Assembly (NCBI GenBank): GCA_022844135.1
Contig: JALHMG010000019.1
Span: forward strand, 1 to 64,000
DNA: 64,000 nucleotides
Reading direction: 5' to 3'
Source of the DNA: Lysobacterales bacterium
Lineage (GTDB): Bacteria; Pseudomonadota; Gammaproteobacteria; Xanthomonadales; SZUA-5
The position numbers and the translations under genes are program-made. Position 1 is the stretch's first letter. Each line of letters opens with the position of its first letter. Positions 52,447-64,000 of this stretch are shown here, in pieces. The notes beneath the pieces are model-generated. The model was not told the origin of the DNA. It did no database searches and saw nothing but the letters and a program-made list of their open reading frames with translations.

Positions 52447-54225
52447 TTAATCAAACGCGCTTTCCCGCGCGATGGAGTCAAAGCGCGTGAACTGACCGCG
52501 GAACCAAAGGTCCAGGCTGCCGGTGGGGCCATTGCGGTGCTTGGCGATAATGATTTCGGCAATGCCTTTCTTGGCTGAGTCCTGGTGGTAGTACTCGTCG
52601 CGATAGATGAAACAAATGAGATCGGCGTCCTGCTCGATGGCGCCGGAGTTGTGGCACACGATGCCATCGGCCATCCAGTTCTCCGGGCCCGGCACGCTCA
52701 AGTCGTACACCGACTCGACGCCTCCGGATGTCACGCGGGTGATGGCGGTCCAGCCGCTCACCCAGCCTTTGCTACGGATCCGATCGCAAAAGGCCACGCG
52801 CTCGCCGGGCTTCAAGTCTGAAGCCACCTTCCAACCATCCGCTGTCAGCACCCGGTGGCCTTCGGTTGCGCGCAAAACGACGCGGGCCTCGGTTTCGACG
52901 CGCAGCGTCTGTTGCCTGCCGACCAGATAAACCTCGCTGGCCTGTGCCTGCGTGACTTGCTGGTCCGCGGCCAGGCACTTCACGTGCGGACGCTTGCCGA
53001 CCAGCGAAGCGATCGGAACGCGTCGCCCGTCCGCGAGCACGACCAGCGTGTCGCCCGTCACGCACTCGCGCAAGTCCGCCATGATCGGACGTTTGTCGTT
53101 GCGCTGCTCCAGCGAGCGATTGAGCTGGCTGAGCGCGATCACCGGTACGTTCATTTCTTTGGCAATGGCTTTCAGATTTCGTGAGATTTCGCTGATCTCG
53201 GTAGCGCGGTTCTCGCGCGTACCAGGCACCTGCATCAATTGCATGTAGTCGATGACGATGAGCCCCAGGCCATGCTCGCGCTTGAGCCGCCGCGTGCGCG
53301 CTCGCAGCTCCGAGGGCGACAGCCCGGCAGTGTCGTCGATGAAAATGCGCGCGCCGGTCAGCAACGTGATGGCGCTGGTGACGCGCGGCCAGTCTTCGTC
53401 GGCCAGATCGCCATTGCGCAAGCGGCGCTGATCGATGCGGCCCAATGACGAGATCATGCGCAGCGCCAGCTGCGCGGTGGGCATCTCCATACTGAAAATC
53501 GCGACCGGCTGGCCGCTCTGGATTGCCGCATGCTCGGCGATGTTCATCGCAAACGAGGTCTTGCCCATCGATGGTCGCGCAGCGACGATCACCAGATCGC
53601 CGGGCTGCAAGCCATTGGTCATCGTATTGAGATCGGCAAACCCGGTATCGAGGCCGCTGAGTGCGCCTTTATTGGAATAGCGATGCTCGATGGTGCGATA
53701 GGCTTCCTTGAGCGCCTCGGACACCGGCACAAAGGTACCGCGCCCACGTTTGCCGCGCTCGCCGATGTCGAACACCAGTTTTTCGGCCGATTGCAGCAAC
53801 TCTTCGCTGCCGCGACCTTCGGGAGCCAGCACGCCATCGACGATCTCGGTGCCAGCTTCCATCAGCTGGCGCATGATCGCCTTCTCGCGGACGATCTCTG
53901 CGTACGCCACGATGTTCGCCGAACCCGGCGTATTGTTCGCCAGTTCGATGATGTACGCGATGCCGCCAGCGCTCTCGGCCAGCTCATTGCGTTCCAGCCA
54001 CTCGCCCAGCGTGACCGCATCGCAGGGCTGGCCTTTTTCCTTGAGCGCCGAGATCGCCTGAAAAATCGCGCGGTGGTCCTGGCGATAAAAGTCCTCGCTG
54101 CCCACCTTGTCGGAAATCTTGAAGTACGCCTCGTCCGACAGCATCAATGCGCCGAGCACGGCTTGCTCTGCGTCCAGGCTGAAGGGTGGCGTGCGTACGC
54201 CAGCAAATCGGGAGCGATCGTTCAT
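52447..54225 (-). CDS. dnaB: Replicative DNA helicase DnaB, interrupted in frame by a mini-intein
   Basis: A 592-residue precursor; the mature helicase would be 453 aa (387 + 66). It is a hexameric 5'-3' helicase of the replication fork. FSLDAEQAVLGALMLSDEAY is the N-terminal domain start. Walker A is ARPSMGKTSFAMNIAEH, with the RecA-like GLIVIDYMQLMQVPGTRENR. NRSLEQRNDKRPIMADLRE is followed by the intein at the exact position where the helicase would read DLRE-SGAIEQDADLICFIYR. The flanking exteins are fully conserved, so splicing is presumably essential for viability. Confidence 0.95.
   Translation of the reverse strand: MNDRSRFAGVRTPPFSLDAEQAVLGALMLSDEAYFKISDKVGSEDFYRQDHRAIFQAISALKEKGQPCDAVTLGEWLERNELAESAGGIAYIIELANNTPGSANIVAYAEIVREKAIMRQLMEAGTEIVDGVLAPEGRGSEELLQSAEKLVFDIGERGKRGRGTFVPVSEALKEAYRTIEHRYSNKGALSGLDTGFADLNTMTNGLQPGDLVIVAARPSMGKTSFAMNIAEHAAIQSGQPVAIFSMEMPTAQLALRMISSLGRIDQRRLRNGDLADEDWPRVTSAITLLTGARIFIDDTAGLSPSELRARTRRLKREHGLGLIVIDYMQLMQVPGTRENRATEISEISRNLKAIAKEMNVPVIALSQLNRSLEQRNDKRPIMADLRECVTGDTLVVLADGRRVPIASLVGKRPHVKCLAADQQVTQAQASEVYLVGRQQTLRVETEARVVLRATEGHRVLTADGWKVASDLKPGERVAFCDRIRSKGWVSGWTAITRVTSGGVESVYDLSVPGPENWMADGIVCHNSGAIEQDADLICFIYRDEYYHQDSAKKGIAEIIIAKHRNGPTGSLDLWFRGQFTRFDSIARESAFD
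52648..53064 (-). other. DnaB mini-intein (139 residues, no homing endonuclease)
   Basis: Begins at precursor Cys388 with CVTGDTLVVLADGRRVPIAS (block A) and has block B in RATEGHRVLTADGWK. It ends with block F VYDLSVPGPENWMADGIV and block G CHN; the next residue is Ser of SGAIEQD. First Cys, penultimate His, last Asn and +1 Ser are all present, so splicing should work. There is no LAGLIDADG or HNH segment between the two halves, so it is a mini-intein that cannot home by itself. The insertion site is the one used by other DnaB inteins (after DLRE, as in Rhodothermus). Confidence 0.93.
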
Positions 54226-54313
54226 GGCGCAATTCTGCCTGAAGGTCGACCGGGCTTAGCTTGTGCATCCGTCAAGGATTGCGCCGCGCAGTACGCGCAG
54301 CGCGAATACGATG

Positions 54314-54345
54314 TTTAGCAGGCTGTTGAGAAACAGTCTGCTAAA
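54314..54345. terminator. Strong hairpin between dnaB and the enoyl-CoA hydratase
   Basis: Arms 54314-54327 and 54332-54345 form a 14-bp stem with one mismatch around a GAGA loop. It lies just after the stop of the minus-strand enoyl-CoA hydratase and upstream of dnaB. The flanks carry short A/T runs only, so it may be a weak intrinsic terminator. Confidence 0.45.
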
Positions 54346-54352
54346 ACGCCTG

Positions 54353-55102
54353 CTAACCCCGCGCCTTGAGCCGCGCAACAAGTTGATGCAATACCGCTTG
54401 CGATTCCGGATGGAACCAACCATCGACGAAGTCGTCGATGTGCGCATCGGCGCCGGAATACAAGGCCACCAGATCGGCGCGCGCGGAGGCCCGATTGACG
54501 CTCATTGCGCGTCTGGGCAGCGACAAATGGAACTGACACCATTCGATAGCGCGCTCGATGACGCGTTCTGGCGCCACCAGCTCATCCACCAGTCCGATTG
54601 CACGCGCTGCCGCAGCGTCGATCATATTGCCGGCGACGATATGGCGCTCCGCCGCGTGGCGACCGAGCAGGCGTTGCAGCGAACCCAGAATCGCTGGCGG
54701 CAGCGCCAGCCCGACCTGGGTTTCGTTCAAACCCAGCTTGAACGGACCGTCGGCCATGACCCGGTAGTCGCAATTGAGTGCCACAACCGTACCGCCCGCC
54801 GGGCTGTGGCCAGTGATCGCGGCAACGGTCGGAATGGGCGAGGCGGCAACGCCTCCGATCAGGCCAAAGAAGTCGATCCACACCGCGCGCATGCGGTCGC
54901 GATCCAGTGTCAGCAGCGTCGGCACATCGAGGCCAGCGCTGAACAAACCAGGCCCGGCGCTGATCACCAACGCATCGGCACGCGCCGGCGCCTCCGCGAC
55001 CGCGGCGCGCAAGGCCGCAATCAGTTCCGGGGACAGCGCGTTGACGGGCGGGCGGTTCAAGCGCACTTCGAGAATGCGGTCGTGTTGGATGTGCGTAAGC
55101 AT
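54353..55102 (-). CDS. Enoyl-CoA hydratase/isomerase family protein
   Basis: A 249-aa crotonase-fold protein. The start at 55102 gives MLTHIQHDRILEVRLNRPPV with the family N-terminus; the open frame extends much further upstream but lacks homology. LVISAGPGLFSAGLDVPTL and AAITGHSPAGGTVVALNCDY supply the oxyanion-hole segments. The second catalytic Glu position falls in LNETQVGLALPP. It would hydrate or isomerise an enoyl-CoA, with exact substrate unknown. It diverges from the copper chaperone gene. Confidence 0.85.
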   Translation of the reverse strand: MLTHIQHDRILEVRLNRPPVNALSPELIAALRAAVAEAPARADALVISAGPGLFSAGLDVPTLLTLDRDRMRAVWIDFFGLIGGVAASPIPTVAAITGHSPAGGTVVALNCDYRVMADGPFKLGLNETQVGLALPPAILGSLQRLLGRHAAERHIVAGNMIDAAAARAIGLVDELVAPERVIERAIEWCQFHLSLPRRAMSVNRASARADLVALYSGADAHIDDFVDGWFHPESQAVLHQLVARLKARG

Positions 55103-55334
55103 GGGAGTTGAATCCTTGGTGGAGCGAAACCCTGAAAATACGGTCAGTCTTCTTCGAAGCGGATGTAGCTGTTGAAGCACGGCTTCGCCGCCAGACCGGC
55201 GCCGCGCACAGCGCAGCGGCAGGTATTTTGGATGCGTGCGCGATATCCATACGCGCGTCCGAGGCGTTGCCCTTGAGCGAGCGTTAACGCTGCGGACCAT
55301 ATCATCTGGCGCTGCAAACGATGGAGAACTGGCG

Positions 55335-55808
55335 ATGAATCGAACGCTACTGATGGTACTGACGATGGCAACGACACCAACGTGGGCTTGCGGTGAACTC
55401 ACCGTCGAAAACGCCTGGATTCGCGCCGCCCCGCCGGGGGCGACTGCACTCGCCGGCTTCGCCACCTTCAGCAATCCGCATGAGCAGTCTGTATTGATCC
55501 AGGGCGCCAGCGCTGCTGGTTTCGGCGCGGTGGAAATGCACAGCATGAGCATCGATGAGGCGGGCGTCATGCGCATGCGTCGGCTCGATCTGGTCGAGGT
55601 CAAAGTCGGCGAAGCGCAGACCATGGCGCCGGGCGGCAATCATTTGATGCTGCTGGCGCCGCAAAAGTCGTACAAGGCGGGCGACACCATCGACGTGGCG
55701 CTCACGCTATGCGAAGAGAAGCAGCAAACCGTGCGTTTTATCGTCGCCGACTCGGCGCCGAATGGCGAGATGTCGAGCACGGAGCACGATCACGCGCACC
55801 ACCACTAA
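55335..55808 (+). CDS. Periplasmic copper chaperone PCuAC
   Basis: A 157-aa exported copper(I) chaperone that helps load the CuA site of cytochrome oxidase. The start at 55335 (MNRTLLMVLTMATTPTWA) gives a signal peptide with cleavage near WACG; a longer in-frame start at 55236 is less likely. After ENAWIRAAPPGATALAGF come the metal ligands VEMHSMSIDEAGVMRM and PGGNHLMLL, the H(M)x10Mx21HxM-type motif of the family. The C-terminus ends in a His-rich tail (EHDHAHHH), probably an additional metal-binding stretch. Confidence 0.92.
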   Translation: MNRTLLMVLTMATTPTWACGELTVENAWIRAAPPGATALAGFATFSNPHEQSVLIQGASAAGFGAVEMHSMSIDEAGVMRMRRLDLVEVKVGEAQTMAPGGNHLMLLAPQKSYKAGDTIDVALTLCEEKQQTVRFIVADSAPNGEMSSTEHDHAHHH

Positions 55809-55823
55809 GCCGCAAAGTTCGCG

Positions 55824-57227
55824 TCAATGCATGCGGCGATGCAGCCGCACCGTCATGCGCCTGGGCGTTACCGTGAATGCCAGGACCTCTTCCAGCTCGG
55901 TGCTGGGAATGGTCAGCTCGACGCGGAAATGGGCGAGCAACATCGATAGCACCATGCGCACCTCGACCATCGCCAGGTGGCGACCTGGGCAAATCCGCGG
56001 CCCGGTGCCGAACTGCAGGAACGCGCGCTTGTCGTGGACGCCCTCGCGCGAATCGCGCAGCCAGCGCTGCGGTTTAAATTGCATCGGCTGATCGAAGTTC
56101 TTCGCCGATTGCAGCGCCGGACGATGGATCAGGCAAATGCGCTCGCCTTTGCGCACCAACACATCGCCAACCACCTGGTCCGAGGTGGGCATCATCATGA
56201 AAATGCCAATGGTGGGACGAAGGCGCATGCTTTCGTGTACCGCAGCCTCGCAAAGCTCCAGCTGATCCAACTGATCGATGCCGGGGCACACCGAAGCTTC
56301 GCCCAGCGCAGATCGCGCTTCCGCGGCCAACGCGTCCTGCACCTCGGGGTGCTCTGCAAGAAACGGCATGCACCAGCTGAGCGAGTTTGCCGTCGTGTCT
56401 TCGCCGGCCAGCAGCAGCGTCAGCACATTGGCACGGATGCGCTGATCGTCGAGCGCGGATTCGCCGCTCTGCGCCTGCATCAGCATCGCTTCCAGCAGGT
56501 GCCGCGGTTTTCCCGGTTGGCGCTGACGCAACTGCTCGCGGCCACGCGCGATCAAGGCATCGACGTGCGCATGGACCGCCGCCAGGGCGCTTTTGAGGCG
56601 CCGCTCGCTCGGCGAGGGCAGCCATCGCCACCAATGGATCGGCGCCATGATCCGGCGCAACAGCGCCGGGAAAATGAGCGCCATGTGTTGCTGGATGCGA
56701 TCGCCGGATTGCTCGATGGTGTTGGGGTCTTCGCCAAACGCCAGCGCGCTGGTGACATCGACCGTGTAGCGCATCAACTCATCGGTCATGTCGAAGATTT
56801 CGTTAGCGGCGGCGGCGCGCTCGAATCGGCGATAAAGGCGTTCCGTCACCTGCTGCAGCAGCGGGAAGAACGCCGGCAGGTTGGTATGGTTGAGCGCCTG
56901 CATGATGAGCTTGCGCTGCGGTAACCACTCATCGCCCTCGGCTGTGAAGAGGCCATCGAATCCCATCTCTTGAGCTGCCAGACGCACCGGCGTTGAGCGC
57001 TGCCAATCGTGCGGACGCTGGCGCATGATGTGTTGAAACGCCGCAACATCGTCGCTGACGATGATCGGCCTGCCCATCATGTCGAGGTGGAACGGCGAAC
57101 CGAACTCGCGTGCCCATGCCTCCATCTGCAGATGCAGGCGCGCGGGGACAACTTGAAGAAGATTGCCGAGAATCGGCAGGCCTTTGGGGCCCGGCAACGA
57201 TTCGGCAGTTCTGGGGGTCGCAGTCAT
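55824..57227 (-). CDS. Cytochrome P450
   Basis: A 467-aa soluble bacterial P450 monooxygenase from the ATG at 57227 (MTATPRTAESLPGPKGLPIL). The Pro-rich hinge follows directly, without an N-terminal membrane anchor. The I-helix oxygen-binding segment is LLLAGEDTTANSLSW, the K-helix ExxR is HESMRLRP, and the heme-binding loop FGTGPRICPGRHLA carries the axial Cys. No ferredoxin or ferredoxin reductase gene is adjacent. The substrate cannot be predicted from the sequence. Confidence 0.93.
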   Translation of the reverse strand: MTATPRTAESLPGPKGLPILGNLLQVVPARLHLQMEAWAREFGSPFHLDMMGRPIIVSDDVAAFQHIMRQRPHDWQRSTPVRLAAQEMGFDGLFTAEGDEWLPQRKLIMQALNHTNLPAFFPLLQQVTERLYRRFERAAAANEIFDMTDELMRYTVDVTSALAFGEDPNTIEQSGDRIQQHMALIFPALLRRIMAPIHWWRWLPSPSERRLKSALAAVHAHVDALIARGREQLRQRQPGKPRHLLEAMLMQAQSGESALDDQRIRANVLTLLLAGEDTTANSLSWCMPFLAEHPEVQDALAAEARSALGEASVCPGIDQLDQLELCEAAVHESMRLRPTIGIFMMMPTSDQVVGDVLVRKGERICLIHRPALQSAKNFDQPMQFKPQRWLRDSREGVHDKRAFLQFGTGPRICPGRHLAMVEVRMVLSMLLAHFRVELTIPSTELEEVLAFTVTPRRMTVRLHRRMH

Positions 57228-57326
57228 GGTGGCCTTCGTCCATCGAAGACCGCCACTGTAGCGAATTGCGGCGCACAACGCGCAGTGCCTTGAGCCCCGC
57301 AAGCTGCCGCTCGAATGGTGTCGAGT

Positions 57327-57436
57327 TCAGATACGGCTCAGGTGACGATACTTCTTGCCGAAGTCGTCATAGCGACCTTCCTGAAAATGCTCGTCGACGT
57401 ACTCCTGGATCTCGCTCAACGTGCCGTCCGTGCCAC
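57327..57436 (-). pseudogene. C-terminal remnant of an unidentified gene truncated at the inverted-repeat element
   Basis: On the minus strand the 35 codons before the stop at 57327-57329 read EIQEYVDEHFQEGRYDDFGK then KYRHLSRI, a coding-like, charged helical tail. The frame runs into the TAGTGTGG element at 57437 and its 5' part is not found beyond it. It once lay directly upstream of the P450 gene on the same strand. I do not recognise the family. Confidence 0.4.
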
Positions 57437-57580
57437 TAGTGTGGTGTTCCGTAATTAAGTTGAAGTAAGTTCCGATGCATTTTGGCCCGAGACTAGGCGA
57501 GGAGGGTGAAAGTCGGCTTCTTTCGCGGCATGCCGCGAGCCGACTTGAACGCCCGGCGGCTGCGCCGCCGGGCCGAGAAT
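57437..57580 (+). mobile_element. MITE-like element, copy 3, one end missing
   Basis: It starts with TAGTGTGGTGTTCCGTAATT and is the same as the copy 1 terminus for about 30 bases. It shares the central CGCGGCATGCCGCG palindrome and a CCGGCGGCTGCGCCG block, where its own complementary arms (AGTCGGCT...AGCCGACT, GCCCGGCGGC...GCCGCCGGGC) form strong stems. No matching right terminal repeat follows, so the copy is truncated near 57580. Confidence 0.65.
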
Positions 57581-57623
57581 GATTGCGCGCATGACAGACC
57601 GATAGGGCGGTGGGAGCTTCAGG

Positions 57624-57706
57624 CTACGATGCGTATCGTAGCTAGGTCAATTGGTCTCATTGAAACGCTTTGCAGCATTGCGAAAGCGATGTACGATTCG
57701 CATCGT
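57624..57706. promoter_or_regulatory. Two predicted operators ACGAT-N4-ATCGT ahead of the BlaI-type regulator
   Basis: CTACGATGCGTATCGTAG at 57624-57641 and ACGATTCGCATCGT at 57693-57706 share the dyad ACGAT-N4-ATCGT, 67 bp apart, both upstream of the blaI-like gene. BlaI/MecI/CopY repressors bind dyads of about this size as dimers. The site sequence differs from the classical TACA..TGTA operator, so the assignment rests on symmetry, repetition and position. Confidence 0.6.
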
Positions 57707-57729
57707 CTAATTGCTATCTCAGGTGTCGC

Positions 57730-58122
57730 TTGAAGACCGATCTCCCGCGTCCCACCGAAGCCGAAGTGGAGTTGCTGAAGATTCTTTGGACGTTGGGGCC
57801 GAGCACGGTCCGCGATGTCCACGATGAGCACACGCGGCGCGCGCGGCAAACGGCGTACACGACGACGCTGAAAATGCTGCAAGTGATGCACGCGAAGGGT
57901 TTGGTGATTCGCGACGAGTCGCAGCGCGCGCATCGCTTCGCCGCCGCCGTGTCGCGCGACGCGACGGAGCGCGCCTTCGTCGGCGATTTGATCACTCGGC
58001 TGTTCGATGGCTCGCGCGCGCGACTGGTCCTGCAGGCGCTGGGCAACGAAGGCGCTCCGCCGGCGACCGAGCGCGACGAAATCCGTCAACTGCTGGCAGC
58101 GATGGAGAAGTCGTCGCCATGA
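57730..58122 (+). CDS. BlaI/MecI/CopY-family transcriptional repressor
   Basis: A 130-aa winged-helix repressor. RPTEAEVELLKILWTLGPST followed by VRDVHDEHTRRARQTAYTTT is the BlaI DNA-binding domain; the C-terminal half is a helical dimerisation region with the likely protease-cleavage loop. The start is probably TTG at 57730, preceded by AGGTG at 57721-57725; a TTG at 57670 is also in frame but would put the second operator inside the gene. It is coupled to the M56 peptidase gene by ATGA, the normal regulator-sensor pairing, and should repress both. Confidence 0.9.
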   Translation: MKTDLPRPTEAEVELLKILWTLGPSTVRDVHDEHTRRARQTAYTTTLKMLQVMHAKGLVIRDESQRAHRFAAAVSRDATERAFVGDLITRLFDGSRARLVLQALGNEGAPPATERDEIRQLLAAMEKSSP

Positions 58123-59747
58123 ACGTCGAGCTATTGATCCATGCGACCGGTTGGACCTTGATCCACTCGTTGTGGATCGGTGTTGCGGCGTGGTTGCTGT
58201 TTCGCTTGCCGCAACTCGGCAAACAGCTGTCGACGCAGGCCGCCTACAACTGGGGCCTGACCTGCCTGTTGTTGATGGTGCTCGCGCTGGTTTTCACGTT
58301 CGATCAGCATTGGCAGTCCGGGCAGCTTCTCGCCAACGAGCGAGCGATCGAAGCGGCAGAAGCGGCGTTGCCGGTGCCAGGTTCGGCAGGGCCAGTCATT
58401 GTCAATACGCCAGCGCCGGCGCCGTCGACGATCGATGCCGTGCTGCCTGTCCTGGTGCTCTTCTGGGCTCTGGCGGTGCTTTTCCTGGGCGCTCGATTGG
58501 CGCGTGCGCAGTGGGCTTTGCGGCGCTTGGTCAGAGCGAGCGTTTCCCTGCCGGATCTTCAGGTCCAGGTCGACGAGCTGGCCGACAAACTCGGCGTCCG
58601 CCGAAGCGTTGCGGTGCTGTCGAGCGCGTGCGCCAAGGCGCCGTTCGTGTTCGGCTACTTTGCGCCGGTCATCGTGCTGCCGGCCGCCGTCGCTTCGGGT
58701 CTGCCGTTCGAGCAAATGCGGCTGGTACTGGCGCACGAACTGGCGCACTTGCGGCGTTACGACTATCTGGTGAACTGGCTCCAGATCGGTGTCGAGACGC
58801 TGCTCTTCTACCACCCAGCCGTGCGCATATTGAACAACGATATTCGCCGCTTGCGCGAAGCGTGCTGCGACGATCTGGCCCTGCGATACGGCAACCGCAA
58901 GACCTACGCGACCGCCTTGCTGGCGCTTGCCGATTATCGCAACGGCGACAGCGTACTGGCACCGAGCGCCGTGGCTGGCGGGCTGCTATGGCGCATCCAG
59001 CGCATCGCCGGCGCGCCGAGCAAAGACCGCCGTTCGGTCGGTCGCACTTTACTGCCGTTGGCCGCGCTGCTTACGGTGTTCGCCGCAACGCCGATGATTC
59101 AGCCGCAAGGCCCTGCGTTGCGCGACGTCGAACTGCGTGCGCTTGAGTTGATCGCTGCAACGCCAGCGCGGATCGATCGGCCGGCTACCGCTGGCATCGA
59201 GCACTCCGTGCCACCGTTGGCGCCAGCGCAAGCCACGCCGGTGGAGCGCATCAGTGTGGTGCAGCCGGCGCCGCTGGCCGCGGCCGCGCCGCCAATCGCG
59301 CTGCAGCGATCGCAGCCGGCCACGGTTCGATTGCAGCCCACCGACGCGTTTGCCGCAGTCCTGCCCGACGTTGCCCCCTTGGTGAGCGTCGCGCCGCGGT
59401 ACCCCCGAGGCGTTGCAGCGACAAACGTGGTGGTCGAAGCGAGCTATCAGGTCAACGGCGCCGGTCGGGTGGATGACGTGCGCATCCTCAACGCAGCGCC
59501 GCGGGCATTCGCAGACAACGTTGCGCATGCGCTGCGCCAATGGCAGTTCCCGGCCTCCGGCGAGCGCTTCGAGTTGCGGCATCGTTTCGAGTTCCGCGCC
59601 GAGCCGGACGCGGGTTCGCGCGATTGCCAGCAGATCGGCAGCAGCAAACTGTGCGTGGTCAGCCCCCGCACCCGGCCAGCTTCGGTGCTGGATGGCGCGC
59701 GCTGCTCGCAGACCACCGGTTCGCGGATGTGTCGCGGTCGCGATTGA
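58119..59747 (+). CDS. BlaR1-like M56 membrane metallopeptidase with TonB-type C-terminal domain
   Basis: A 542-aa membrane sensor/protease. N-terminal helices (LLIHATGWTLIHSLWIGVAA, NWGLTCLLLMVLALVFTF, LPVLVLFWALAVLFLGARLA) precede the zinc motif LAHELAHLRRYDYL near residue 206 and the downstream acidic residue in REACCDDLALRYG. A fourth helix is at ~305. From about 425 a TonB-type domain (APRYPRGVAATNVVVEASYQ, ALRQWQFP) replaces the penicillin-binding sensor of BlaR1. This fusion is common in Lysobacterales. It should cleave the BlaI-type repressor when activated; the signal is unknown. Confidence 0.9.
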   Translation: MNVELLIHATGWTLIHSLWIGVAAWLLFRLPQLGKQLSTQAAYNWGLTCLLLMVLALVFTFDQHWQSGQLLANERAIEAAEAALPVPGSAGPVIVNTPAPAPSTIDAVLPVLVLFWALAVLFLGARLARAQWALRRLVRASVSLPDLQVQVDELADKLGVRRSVAVLSSACAKAPFVFGYFAPVIVLPAAVASGLPFEQMRLVLAHELAHLRRYDYLVNWLQIGVETLLFYHPAVRILNNDIRRLREACCDDLALRYGNRKTYATALLALADYRNGDSVLAPSAVAGGLLWRIQRIAGAPSKDRRSVGRTLLPLAALLTVFAATPMIQPQGPALRDVELRALELIAATPARIDRPATAGIEHSVPPLAPAQATPVERISVVQPAPLAAAAPPIALQRSQPATVRLQPTDAFAAVLPDVAPLVSVAPRYPRGVAATNVVVEASYQVNGAGRVDDVRILNAAPRAFADNVAHALRQWQFPASGERFELRHRFEFRAEPDAGSRDCQQIGSSKLCVVSPRTRPASVLDGARCSQTTGSRMCRGRD

Positions 59748-59762
59748 CGAGCAGCACCGCGA

Positions 59763-63179
<3,417 letters not shown>

Positions 63180-63343
63180 GAGATCGCAACAGACGGCGGC
63201 GGGGCGCGGAGAATAGCCGGATTGCCAAGCGCTGACCCACCGCAAAGCGGATGCGCCACCGCGGCAGACCTAAGTTGTGCCGCGTTGCGGCTGCGCCATC
63301 GCAGAGCGATTTCCGTTCCGGTTGGGATGCGTGGCCACAGCCC

Positions 63344-64000
63344 TCACGAGCCGCCGATTCGATCCAGCGCCGCGTCGATGCGTGTCAGTGCTTCGCGCTT
63401 GCCGGCCAGGTAAACCGTGTGATCGATCGACGGGCTCACCTGGGTGCCGGTCATGGCCACGCGCAGCGGCTGGGCGACCTTCCCCAGGCCAATGCCCAGG
63501 GTGGCGGCAGCCGATTCGAGCGCGGCGTGAATACCAGCTACGGTCCAGGGCGCAGCATCGAGCGCGGCTTTCGCCGCCGCCAATGGCGCCGCCGCTGCGG
63601 CGGTCAGGTGTTTGGCCACCGCCGCCGCATCGTAGTGGGTCAACGGCTCGAACCACACCCGCGCACGCTCGGCCATCTCCTTGAGCGTGTGTACCCGCTC
63701 GCGCAGCGCGACGATGACATCCTCACTCGCCGGACCCTGGCTCGGATCGATGCCCTGCTGCTGCAGATGCCAGGTGAATTCGCTTGCGATGGTCGCCGGA
63801 TCGAGCGTCTTCAAATAGTGCTGATTCAGCCAACGCAACTTCTCGACATCGAAACGCGAGGCCGATTGATTGACATCGTCGGTGGAAAAGAGCGCGGTCA
63901 TCTCAGCCATCGAGAAAATCTCCTGATCGCCATGCGACCAACCCAGGCGCACCAGGTAATTGAGCAGCGCGTGCGGCAGAAAACCCTCATCGCGATAAGC
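63344..64000 (-). CDS. gltX: Glutamate-tRNA ligase, C-terminal part (runs off the window)
   Basis: The 3' part of a class I glutamyl-tRNA synthetase; the frame continues past 64000, so the N-terminal catalytic domain, including the HIGH and KMSKS-type motifs, is outside. Visible at the start is [20 protein letters not shown], then [19 protein letters not shown] and [10 protein letters not shown], the segments that follow the KLSKR loop in GltX. The remaining ~170 residues are the helical anticodon-binding domain, with [16 protein letters not shown] near the end. About 219 codons are present. Confidence 0.95.
   Translation of the reverse strand, partial: AYRDEGFLPHALLNYLVRLGWSHGDQEIFSMAEMTALFSTDDVNQSASRFDVEKLRWLNQHYLKTLDPATIASEFTWHLQQQGIDPSQGPASEDVIVALRERVHTLKEMAERARVWFEPLTHYDAAAVAKHLTAAAAAPLAAAKAALDAAPWTVAGIHAALESAAATLGIGLGKVAQPLRVAMTGTQVSPSIDHTVYLAGKREALTRIDAALDRIGGS

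Noticed and set aside
55144-55380. Possible small cysteine-containing protein on the minus strand (ends CFNSYIRFEED)
   Set aside because: No family was recognised, it overlaps the copper chaperone start, and there is no ribosome-binding site; not enough support to call a gene.

Overview
The window is a stretch of chromosome from a GC-rich gammaproteobacterium. Housekeeping genes hslVU, proS, dusA, aceK, alaA, mpl, dnaB, mfd and gltX, a BlaI/M56-TonB regulatory pair and a short TusA protein fit a member of, or relative of, the Lysobacterales (Xanthomonadales). No rRNA or tRNA gene is present, so the placement is an inference. Genes are packed tightly and many neighbours overlap by ATGA or GTGA, which points to translational coupling.

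Layout. 0.5-9.4 kb: core genes (ribB, hslV-hslU, a thiolase, a glutamine amidotransferase, proS, dtd-dusA). 9.4-11.1 kb: a decayed accessory strip beginning at the dusA 5' end. It holds a short inverted-repeat element, a HigB/HigA-type toxin-antitoxin pair, a second copy of the dusA 5' end, and scraps of an NYN-domain gene and an IS66-type transposase. 11.1-19.5 kb: a minus-strand operon of three different two-ATPase HSP100/Clp-like proteins; the two larger ones carry C-terminal tails that resemble the N-terminal/PCRF part of peptide-chain release factors. 19.8-20.9 kb: a broken cytosine DNA methyltransferase and a TIR/deoxyribosyltransferase-like protein. 21.2 kb: a homocysteine methyltransferase. 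22.3-29.7 kb: a four-gene cassette MoxR ATPase / DUF5682 / VWA / SWIM-HEAT. 29.8-36.2 kb: a VapC remnant, aceK-bioC, a VapBC pair, a DUF4349 lipoprotein and two poorly known proteins. 36.4-43.5 kb: a second accessory operon built around a KGGVGR-variant ATPase fused to a second P-loop ATPase, with three uncharacterised partners and an alpha/beta hydrolase. 43.6-64 kb: mostly core genes (queC, an MFS transporter, two tandem Uma2 nucleases, alaA, an SGNH hydrolase, a LON-domain protein, mpl, tusA-like, adk, dnaB with a 139-residue mini-intein, an enoyl-CoA hydratase, a PCuAC copper chaperone, a cytochrome P450, blaI/blaR1-like, mfd, and the 3' part of gltX running off the end).

The strongest candidate for an undescribed system is the triple HSP100 operon. 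All three proteins keep the aromatic pore loop in the first ATPase ring but have a first ring with an altered Walker B in two of three. All three have an apparently intact second ATPase that lacks the usual GYVG pore loop. Two carry release-factor-like tails, which suggests engagement with ribosomes or stalled translation. The KGGVGR operon is the second candidate. Both are inferred to be conflict or stress systems from domain content and island context only; nothing in the sequence proves a function.
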